This document shows positions 1-5,024 of a stretch of 5,024 bases of DNA, in pieces; within the stretch, counting starts at the first letter, position 1, and every line of letters starts with the position of its first letter. Source of the DNA: CAZSTA01 sp964609495 [NCBI: uncultured bacterium] (GTDB lineage Bacteria > CAZSTA01); the NCBI GenBank assembly GCA_964609495.1, contig CAZSTA010000152.1:4078-9101 (forward strand), written 5' to 3'. Position numbers and translations under genes: made by a program. The notes beneath the pieces were generated by a model. It was not told the origin of the DNA. It saw only the letters and a program-made list of their open reading frames with translations, and searched no databases.

Positions 1-1412
1 ATGATTACACACTCCATCTTAGCTTTGCTGCTCCCTATCCACTGATAATTAAACGACTCGCCCGGGCAAACGTGACTGATTTCCATCTACCCAAGCACTA
101 TCTGAAGAAGTGGCACATAAAATACAATCCCGATGCGGATAAGCTAGCCCAAGAGGAAGGATATGATCACTGGTGGCAATTGTTCCAGAGAAAAGCAAAT
201 CTTAGTGGTGCTTTAGGTGCTGGAGCAGATCCTGATTCTCCCACTCTTAAAGCTTTCGTGCTTAGAAAGAAGGGGACTGACTTCGTGATGGCGGAGAGAA
301 ATCCCTATTATTGGAAGGTAGATCCTGAGGGCAACCAGCTCCCTTATATTGATAGGATCTTCGTTTCTACAGTTGGGGAGAGGGAGATGCTTAGTGCAAA
401 GATAGTAGCTGGAGAAGTCGATCTTGAAGGTCTCCAGACAGATCTGAAGGATTTACCCCTCTATAAGGATAGCGCCGAACAAGCCAATTACCAGGTGCTT
501 ATCTGGAATAGGGTTCAGGGGGTAGATGTTTGCTACCAACCCAATCAAACTTATGCTGAGGATCTTGTCTTACGAGATATCTTACGAGATGTCAGATTCC
601 GTCGGGCTCTATCGTTGGCTATTGATCGGGATGACATTAATGAAGCTATCTACTTTGGATTAGCAACTCCTCGTCAGACGACAGTTATTCCTCAGTCCAA
701 GTATTTTGAACCGGAATTTGCTTCTGCCTATGCTGAATATGATCTCGACAAGGCTAATGCGCTCCTTGATGAGATGGGTCTGAAGTGGGATGAGAATCAC
801 GAGTATCGTCTGCGACCCGACGGTAAGAGGCTCTCTATAATCCTTGAATATGCTGAAATGGAGACGCCTAAAACTCCTACTAGTGAGCTTATTAAGGAGT
901 ATTGGAAAGATATCGGGGTTGATCTTAGCGTAAAGATGATAACTGGAGAGTTAGACTCGATACGTTATATGGGAAATCTAGTTCAAATGGGCTTGTGGCA
1001 TGCCGATAGATGTGGATTTCTCTTTGATACCGAGCCTTTCTGGTGGGTTCCTATGCGATACCAATGGGAGTGCACCTGGGCTCCCTTATGGGCTCGATGG
1101 TATGAAACAGGAGGGGAAGCAGGGGAAGAGCCTCCAGAGGAAGTAAAGAAGAATATAGAGCGATGGGAGAGAATGAGAATTACTCCAGACGAAGAGGAAA
1201 GGATTCGTTTGGGTAAGGAGATATTGCGCTCCCAGGCTGAGAATCTCTGGACGATTGGGACTGTAGGCTTGGCTCCTCATCCTGTTATAGTGAGAAATAA
1301 TTTGCGAAATGTCCCGGAAAAAGCTGTGTTAGGTTGGGATTACTTCTGGACATTGCCGCAAAAACCGGAGCAATATTTCTTCAAACACCCCCTACTTCCT
1401 AGTCAAGAGTAG
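1..1412 (+). CDS. ABC transporter substrate-binding protein, SBP_bac_5 family (5' end outside window)
   Basis: Extracytoplasmic solute receptor of a peptide/oligosaccharide ABC importer. The frame is open to the window edge (first full codon at 3) and gives 469 visible residues ending at TAG 1410-1412. The 23 codons before the GTG at 72 encode DYTLHLSFAAPYPLIIKRLA and three more residues. These align with DYTVRFHFAVPY of the second SBP (its residues 173-184), so the GTG at 72 is internal and about 170 N-terminal residues, including any signal peptide, lie upstream. Visible landmarks (numbered from nt 3): LPKHYL 29-34, ERNPYYWKVD 98-107, DVRFRRALSLAIDR 196-209, then YRLRPDG, a Trp-rich stretch (nt 1041-1103), a WYETGGEAGEEP motif, and a C-terminal LRNVPEKA...QYFFK tail typical of the family. 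Between WWQLF and ERNPYYW it is six residues longer than SBP2. The substrate is unknown; the peptide label often given to this family is not evidence, because many members bind oligosaccharides. Permease 1 follows after a hairpin. Confidence 0.93.
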   Translation, partial: DYTLHLSFAAPYPLIIKRLARANVTDFHLPKHYLKKWHIKYNPDADKLAQEEGYDHWWQLFQRKANLSGALGAGADPDSPTLKAFVLRKKGTDFVMAERNPYYWKVDPEGNQLPYIDRIFVSTVGEREMLSAKIVAGEVDLEGLQTDLKDLPLYKDSAEQANYQVLIWNRVQGVDVCYQPNQTYAEDLVLRDILRDVRFRRALSLAIDRDDINEAIYFGLATPRQTTVIPQSKYFEPEFASAYAEYDLDKANALLDEMGLKWDENHEYRLRPDGKRLSIILEYAEMETPKTPTSELIKEYWKDIGVDLSVKMITGELDSIRYMGNLVQMGLWHADRCGFLFDTEPFWWVPMRYQWECTWAPLWARWYETGGEAGEEPPEEVKKNIERWERMRITPDEEERIRLGKEILRSQAENLWTIGTVGLAPHPVIVRNNLRNVPEKAVLGWDYFWTLPQKPEQYFFKHPLLPSQE

Positions 1413-1422
1413 GTAAGAGAAT

Positions 1423-1453
1423 GAGGATTCCTGCCAACCAGGCAGGAATCCTC
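1423..1453 (+). terminator. intercistronic RNA hairpin between SBP1 and permease 1
   Basis: This is a perfect 13-bp inverted repeat: GAGGATTCCTGCC (1423-1435), loop AACCA, and GGCAGGAATCCTC (1441-1453). It starts 10 nt after the SBP1 stop. The tail is TGTTTCAACGG, a weak U-tract, so it is more likely a partial terminator or an mRNA 3'-end stabiliser than a full stop, especially as a permease with its own SD follows directly. This would keep SBP message above permease message. The hairpin is certain from sequence; the function is inferred. Confidence 0.8.
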
Positions 1454-1462
1454 TGTTTCAAC

Positions 1463-1467
1463 GGAGG
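1463..1467 (+). promoter_or_regulatory. Shine-Dalgarno site of permease 1
   Basis: GGAGG lies 10 nt before ATG 1478, with a second AAAGG touching the start codon (1473-1477). It begins 9 nt after the right arm of the hairpin, so the folded hairpin leaves it free for ribosome binding. It supports the ATG at 1478 over the in-frame ATG four codons later. Confidence 0.75.
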
Positions 1468-1477
1468 AATATAAAGG

Positions 1478-2467
1478 ATGCTATTTTATATGATCCGTCG
1501 ACTTCTCTATATGTTCATTGTTTTATTTATAGTATCTATTGTCGCCTTTATCATTATTCAACTTCCTCCTGGCGACTATATAACTTCCTATATCAGACAA
1601 TTAGCGGAGAGTGGACAAGCTGTTGATGAAGCCCAAATTGCTTCATTGAGAAAACAATACGACCTTGATTCACCAATGTATCTTCAATATTTTAAATGGA
1701 TGTGGAAGATGCTTCACGGGAATTTTGGGATGTCCTTCTCCTGGAATAAACCGGTGAACAAATTAATAGCTGAGCGATTGCCATTAACGGTAATGATATC
1801 ACTTGTTACCCTTGTTTTTACCTATATTGTCGCCGTTCCCATCGGGATTTATTCCGCTACTCATCAGTATTCTCTTGGTGATTACACCTTCACTGTATTT
1901 GGTTTTGTTGGCTTAGCCACTCCTAATTTTCTCCTCGCTTTGATATTAATGTTCCTTTTTTATAAATATTTTGGTCTTAGTGTAGGTGGTCTTCTCTCAC
2001 CCCATTTTAAGCTAGCTTCCTGGAGTTTCGCGAAATTTGTCGATCTGTTAAAGCATCTTCCTATTCCTATAATAGTTATTGGCACGGCTGGTACAGCCGG
2101 TCTCATTCGAGTTATGCGCGGATGTCTATTGGATGAACTTCGCAAACAATATGTCATCACTGCTAGGGCTAAAGGAGTGGCGGAGAGGAAGCTTCTCTTC
2201 AAGTATCCAGTGAGGGTCGCGATTAATCCTATAATAAGCACTATAGGTTGGACCCTTCCTGCTATTGTCTCTGGGGAAACTCTCACGGCGATAGTCCTTA
2301 GCCTGCCCACTATGGGTCCTTTGCTTTTCCGAGCTCTATTGAGTCAAGATATGTATTTAGCAGGAAGCACTGTTATGTTCCTGACTTTCTTGACGATAAT
2401 AGGGACCCTTATCTCTGATCTTTTGTTGGTTTGGGTAGATCCCCGTATTAGATATGAAAGTAAGTAA
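1478..2467 (+). CDS. ABC transporter permease, DppB/OppB family (permease 1)
   Basis: Inner-membrane channel subunit of the importer, 329 aa, a normal full length for DppB/OppB. Approximate membrane segments are residues 9-29, 101-125, 138-162, 194-214, 254-276 and 298-320, matching the six-helix BPD_transp_1 fold with the usual large extracytoplasmic region after the first helix. That region carries LRKQYDLDSP and YFKWMWKMLHGNFG, both typical of the family. The cytoplasmic EAA loop that docks on the ATPase is at about 222-252, with core YVITARAKGV and its conserved Gly. The C-terminus VDPRIRYE matches the family ending (DPRIRY). It should pair with a DppC-type permease and two ATPases, but no DppC follows: the next gene is another SBP. 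The symbol is left empty because the family is clear but the substrate is not. Confidence 0.95.
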   Translation: MLFYMIRRLLYMFIVLFIVSIVAFIIIQLPPGDYITSYIRQLAESGQAVDEAQIASLRKQYDLDSPMYLQYFKWMWKMLHGNFGMSFSWNKPVNKLIAERLPLTVMISLVTLVFTYIVAVPIGIYSATHQYSLGDYTFTVFGFVGLATPNFLLALILMFLFYKYFGLSVGGLLSPHFKLASWSFAKFVDLLKHLPIPIIVIGTAGTAGLIRVMRGCLLDELRKQYVITARAKGVAERKLLFKYPVRVAINPIISTIGWTLPAIVSGETLTAIVLSLPTMGPLLFRALLSQDMYLAGSTVMFLTFLTIIGTLISDLLLVWVDPRIRYESK

Positions 2468-2548
2468 TGATGATATGATAAAGTTAGTTTAATTAAACAT
2501 ATTTTGCGAGGGAGCGCGAAGTTAAGGTTACTCTATTATCATAATGGG

Positions 2549-2559
2549 AAGGAGGTGAT
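2549..2559 (+). promoter_or_regulatory. orphan perfect SD-like sequence in SBP2 leader
   Basis: AAGGAGGTGAT is an 11-base match to the full anti-SD tail of 16S rRNA, stronger than any other SD in the window. No ATG, GTG or TTG lies at normal spacing after it. An ATT at 2561 is in frame with SBP2 but is a very rare start codon. The ATG at 2544 just before it would give only MGRR and then a stop (TGA) inside the site. It may be a ribosome standby site, a leader-peptide relic or chance. Confidence 0.45.
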
Positions 2560-2615
2560 AATTCAGGGAAGATACAAAGGTGATCGAGAGGTTAGGCCTA
2601 TCAAAAAATCATTTC

Positions 2616-2624
2616 AAAAGGAGG
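2616..2624 (+). promoter_or_regulatory. Shine-Dalgarno site deciding the SBP2 start
   Basis: AAAAGGAGG ends 8 nt before GTG 2633, which is ideal spacing. The GTG opens directly onto a signal peptide, so this site fixes the start there and not at the TTG 43 codons upstream. Confidence 0.88.
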
Positions 2625-2632
2625 AAAAAGAA

Positions 2633-4525
2633 GTGAAAAGGAACTTTACTATTGGTTTGGTAATTATGTTTATGCTTGTCTCAGTTCCCCTATTCGCGGC
2701 TGAGATGAAGTTCAACGAAGCTCCTATGTTAAAGGAACTAGTGGAGGCAGGTGAACTTCCTCCAGTGGAGGAGAGACTACCTGAGGAGCCCCTAGTGGTA
2801 GAACCAGTTGAGGAGATTGGACAATATGGAGGAACAATTCGAACTCCCTGCGTATTGACTAATATAGCTGTAGATGTTGGATGGATGAATGTTGAATCGA
2901 TGCTTCAGTTAGACTGTCAGGTGGTAGATGTAGTTCCCCAAATTGCTAAGGGTTGGGAGTTCTCGGAAGACAAAAAAACCTTTACCCTCTATCTGCGGAA
3001 AGGAATGAAGTGGTCCGATGGGCATCCCTATACTGCTGACGATATTATGTTCTGGTGGGAGGATTTTACTTTAAATAAGGAACTCACCCCGATTTTGTGG
3101 ACCGGGTGGGCTCCCGGCGGGAAAGCTATGAAGGTTGAGAAGGTAGATGATTACACGGTTCGGTTTCATTTTGCTGTACCTTACCTAAACTTCATCTACA
3201 GATTATTATCGAATCGCTCTCTTCCCAAGCATTACTTGAAGAACTTTCATCCAGGATATGTTTCAAAAGAAGAATTAGACAAGTTAATGAAGGAAGAAGG
3301 TTACGATAACTGGTGGGAACTGTTCAATGCAAAAAACGATTGGGTAGAGAATATCGATCTCCCGGTTGTTAATGCCTGGAAGATGTCCAAGATAACTCCC
3401 GAGGCAGGGTTTTTAGAGCGAAATCCCTATTATTGGAGGGTGGATACCGCTGGTAATCAGCTTCCTTATATCGATAAAGTAACGGGTCTGCGTATAATAG
3501 ATAGGGAAGTAGCCAATATGAAGATAATAAGCGGTGAGGTAGATTATGCCTGTGCCGCTATGAAGCTGGAGGATTACCCTCTCTATATGGAAAGTAAAGA
3601 GAAGGGCGATTTTCGGGTTATGCTCTGGAAACTCCGTTTCCAGTCAGCCACTGGGTTTATGTTTAACTTGACTGACAATGACCCAGTTCTACGCGAGATC
3701 TTTCAAGATGTTAGATTCAGGAGAGCGATATCTTTGGCTATTAACCGGGAAGAAATTAACGAGGCTGTTTTCTTTGGGTTAGGTGTCCCTATGCAGTCAG
3801 CTATGCCTCCCGGTAGTCGCTTCTATGATCCGGAACTTGCTGAAGCTTATGCGGATTATGATCCTGAGGGAGCTAACAAGCTCTTAGACGAAATGGGGCT
3901 GACCGAGAGAGATGCAGATGGCTATCGTTTACGTCCAGACGGGGAGACTCTCATTATACATTTTGAGTGTACCGATATAGGTGCCGCCCGAGGGTTAATG
4001 AGTATATGGCCTATGGTGCAAGATTACTGGAAGGAGATTGGGGTCAAAACGGAAATAAAATTACACGAGCGCACCTTCTTTGACACTCGTTTAGCGGCGA
4101 ATGAGGTATCGGCAACTATGTGGGGTATAACGGGCGTTGTAGATGCAGAGCTTTACACAACCGCTAGCTGGCTGGTGATCAGTAGTGAAAACTGGTGGAA
4201 CAATAGCTGGTGGGGTCCCAAGTGGTATGATTGGTTTAACACTAAAGGAGAGACGGGCGAAGAACCAACAGAGGAGATTAAAAGACTTAATGAATTGTTC
4301 TACCGGATACAAGTCTCTCCCGATGAGGAAGAAAGAAATGAACTGATCAGAGAGATTCTGCGCTCCCAAGCCGAAAACCTTTGGATGATTGGGACTGTAG
4401 CGAATATTCCCCAGCCTATTGCAGTAAAAAATCATCTGCGGAACTTTGCTGAGGAGTGTGCCTGGACCGTTTATGGTCATGGTTATATGGTTTCAAATCC
4501 GTGTCAGTGGTTCGTGCGACAGTGA
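2633..4525 (+). CDS. ABC transporter substrate-binding protein, SBP_bac_5 family (SBP2, complete)
   Basis: Solute receptor of the importer, 630 aa from GTG 2633, within the long-SBP range of this family. Residues 1-23 form a signal peptide: basic MKRN, a hydrophobic core IGLVIMFMLVSVPLF, and cleavage near FAA|EM. There is no lipobox cysteine, so it is probably released by signal peptidase I as a free periplasmic protein. A Pro/Glu-rich segment follows (about 39-62, PPVEERLPEEPLVVEPVEE), then GQYGGTIR (63-70). The SBP_bac_5 signature is at about 102-142 (VPQIAKGWEFS..., LRKGMKWSDG, YTADDIMFWW). Later landmarks are ERNPYYWRVD 262-271, DVRFRRAISLAINR 359-372, YRLRPDG 431-437, seven Trp within residues 513-534, and a QWF ending. 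It is a diverged paralog of SBP1. Trp clusters are compatible with sugar stacking, so an oligosaccharide substrate is possible, but the sequence does not decide it. Permease 2 follows after a hairpin. Confidence 0.95.
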   Translation: MKRNFTIGLVIMFMLVSVPLFAAEMKFNEAPMLKELVEAGELPPVEERLPEEPLVVEPVEEIGQYGGTIRTPCVLTNIAVDVGWMNVESMLQLDCQVVDVVPQIAKGWEFSEDKKTFTLYLRKGMKWSDGHPYTADDIMFWWEDFTLNKELTPILWTGWAPGGKAMKVEKVDDYTVRFHFAVPYLNFIYRLLSNRSLPKHYLKNFHPGYVSKEELDKLMKEEGYDNWWELFNAKNDWVENIDLPVVNAWKMSKITPEAGFLERNPYYWRVDTAGNQLPYIDKVTGLRIIDREVANMKIISGEVDYACAAMKLEDYPLYMESKEKGDFRVMLWKLRFQSATGFMFNLTDNDPVLREIFQDVRFRRAISLAINREEINEAVFFGLGVPMQSAMPPGSRFYDPELAEAYADYDPEGANKLLDEMGLTERDADGYRLRPDGETLIIHFECTDIGAARGLMSIWPMVQDYWKEIGVKTEIKLHERTFFDTRLAANEVSATMWGITGVVDAELYTTASWLVISSENWWNNSWWGPKWYDWFNTKGETGEEPTEEIKRLNELFYRIQVSPDEEERNELIREILRSQAENLWMIGTVANIPQPIAVKNHLRNFAEECAWTVYGHGYMVSNPCQWFVRQ

Positions 4526-4541
4526 GATCTTAATTAACATA

Positions 4542-4578
4542 GAGGATCTCTAGTCGAAGCAAAAGACTAGAGATCCTC
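4542..4578 (+). terminator. intercistronic RNA hairpin between SBP2 and permease 2
   Basis: This is a perfect 14-bp inverted repeat: GAGGATCTCTAGTC (4542-4555), a 9-nt loop GAAGCAAAA, and GACTAGAGATCCTC (4565-4578). It starts 16 nt after the SBP2 stop and is followed by GTCTTTTAAGG, a short T-run. It sits exactly where the hairpin after SBP1 sits and shares its basal six pairs (GAGGAT/ATCCTC), while the upper stem differs yet stays fully paired. It is a likely partial terminator or 3'-end stabiliser that sets the SBP to permease ratio. Confidence 0.82.
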
Positions 4579-4585
4579 GTCTTTT

Positions 4586-4592
4586 AAGGTGA
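4586..4592 (+). promoter_or_regulatory. probable Shine-Dalgarno site of permease 2
   Basis: AAGGTGA lies 11 nt before ATG 4604. It matches only part of the consensus, so it is weaker than the sites before permease 1 and SBP2. It overlaps the end of the T-run after the hairpin. Confidence 0.5.
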
Positions 4593-4603
4593 AGAAGTAG
4601 AAA

Positions 4604-5024
4604 ATGTTACATTATATTATCCGCCGACTTCTCTATATGGTAGTTATCTTGATATTGATATCTGTGGCTGCCTTTATCATTATTCAACTCCCTCCGGGTG
4701 ATTATTTAAATTCCTATATAATGAAATTACGGGCAACTGGTCAGACTGCTACTGAAGCAGAAATCGCCTCCCTGAGAAAACAATATGGCTTGGATTTACC
4801 AATATATCAGCAATACTTCAAATGGATATGGAAGATGCTCCACGGAAATTTCGGAAGATCTTTTCAATGGAACAGACCGGTGAAGGAGTTAATAGGGGAA
4901 AGGTTAGCTCTAACAGTAATCATATCCCTTTTCACCCTTGCTTTTGCCTATGTTGTGGCTATACCTATCGGGATTTACTCAGCTACCCATCAGTATTCTC
5001 CTGGTGATTACACCTTCACGGTTA
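4604..5024 (+). CDS. ABC transporter permease, DppB/OppB family (permease 2, 3' end outside window)
   Basis: This is the N-terminal 140 codons of a second DppB-type inner-membrane permease; the frame is open at the right edge. It begins MLHYIIRRLLYM, with a first membrane helix at about residues 10-29 ending in IIIQLPPGDY. The extracytoplasmic segment with LRKQYGLDLP and YFKWIWKMLHGNFG follows, then a second helix at about 101-125 ending in PIGIYSATHQYS. Hand alignment to permease 1 is gap-free with about 100 of 140 residues identical; PIGIYSATHQYS is unchanged. The C-terminal two thirds, including the EAA loop that contacts the ATPase, are not visible, so whether the gene is intact is unknown. 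It follows SBP2 as permease 1 follows SBP1, which suggests each SBP has its own channel subunit. Another frame from 4822 to 5007 is only a shadow of this gene. Confidence 0.93.
   Translation, partial: MLHYIIRRLLYMVVILILISVAAFIIIQLPPGDYLNSYIMKLRATGQTATEAEIASLRKQYGLDLPIYQQYFKWIWKMLHGNFGRSFQWNRPVKELIGERLALTVIISLFTLAFAYVVAIPIGIYSATHQYSPGDYTFTV

Larger units (their letters stand above)
2468..2632 (+). other. intergenic leader between permease 1 and SBP2
   Basis: These 165 bases hold no convincing gene. They contain a 12-bp perfect palindrome GTTTAATTAAAC (2487-2498), a TATTAT box (2534-2539) without a good -35 hexamer at the right distance, a perfect SD-like sequence (2549-2559), and the real SD of SBP2. 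There is no strong terminator hairpin after permease 1, so transcription probably reads through. The SBP2 frame is open back to a TTG at 2504. Using that start would place the signal peptide 43 residues inside the protein, so I treat this stretch as untranslated. Confidence 0.6.
2633..5024 (+). repeat. second copy of a diverged tandem module (SBP, hairpin, permease)
   Basis: Gene order, strand, hairpin placement and protein families repeat those of 1-2467. The match is at protein level: about 71% over the comparable permease part and roughly half, by eye, for the SBPs. This indicates an old tandem duplication or side-by-side acquisition of related modules. Both copies are cut by the window edges, so module boundaries are not defined. 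Confidence 0.8.

Noticed and set aside
1086-1280. 64-aa minus-strand open frame
   Set aside because: It lies wholly inside SBP1, has no recognisable family features, and covers strongly conserved SBP codons on the other strand.
1960-2310. 116-aa minus-strand open frame
   Set aside because: It is antisense to the EAA loop and membrane segments of permease 1 and has no domain or SD support.
2504-2539. Possible promoter (TTGCGA ... TATTAT) upstream of SBP2
   Set aside because: The spacing is 24 nt, too long for a sigma-70 promoter, and no better -35 hexamer sits at 16-18 nt.
2504-2632. TTG-started N-terminal extension of SBP2
   Set aside because: It would bury the signal peptide 43 residues inside the protein, while GTG 2633 has an ideal SD at 8-nt spacing.
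4091-4480. 129-aa minus-strand open frame
   Set aside because: It is antisense to the conserved C-terminal part of SBP2 and has low-plausibility composition.
4524-4550. Alternative 6-bp stem GAGATC/GATCTC overlapping the left arm of the SBP2 hairpin (antiterminator-like)
   Set aside because: Six pairs with a 15-nt loop cannot compete with the perfect 14-bp stem, and no equivalent is seen before the SBP1 hairpin.
4822-5007. 61-aa plus-strand open frame
   Set aside because: It overlaps permease 2 in another frame. The permease frame matches permease 1 at about 71% identity and is clearly the coding one.

Overview
This window is part of a bacterial ABC-importer operon of the peptide/oligosaccharide (SBP_bac_5 plus DppB/OppB) class, all on the + strand. 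It holds two diverged copies of one module: a large extracytoplasmic substrate-binding protein (SBP), then an RNA hairpin, then a DppB-type permease. Copy 1 runs from the left edge to 2467 and its SBP is cut by the edge. Copy 2 runs from 2633 to the right edge and its permease is cut after 140 codons. I see no RNA gene, mobile element, CRISPR array or phage gene, and no gene-free stretch reaches 300 bases; the longest is 165 bases, at 2468-2632.

Layout: SBP1 (1-1412, 5' end missing); perfect 13-bp hairpin (1423-1453); Shine-Dalgarno (SD) site and permease 1 (1478-2467); a leader with an unexplained perfect SD-like sequence at 2549-2559; SBP2 (2633-4525, complete, with an N-terminal signal peptide); perfect 14-bp hairpin (4542-4578); permease 2 (4604 to the right edge). 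The two SBPs look roughly half identical by eye. The two permeases share about 100 of 140 comparable residues by hand count. They are therefore old paralogs, not a recent or assembly-made duplication.

How the parts should work together (family knowledge): the SBP captures the substrate outside the inner membrane and delivers it to a permease dimer driven by two cytoplasmic ATPases. The DppC-type partner and the ATPases are not in the window. They may lie downstream of permease 2, or upstream, and be shared by both modules. The hairpin between each SBP and its permease would give more SBP than permease, which is usual for importers.

Organism: a bacterium with moderately AT-leaning DNA, strong SD sites, and ATG and GTG starts. 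The complete SBP has a signal peptide without a lipobox cysteine, which fits a free periplasmic protein in a diderm better than a Gram-positive lipoprotein. The taxon cannot be named from this window. Overall this is a recognisable transporter locus. Its most notable points are the paired hairpins with compensatory changes and the SBP-permease-SBP-permease order with no DppC between the modules.
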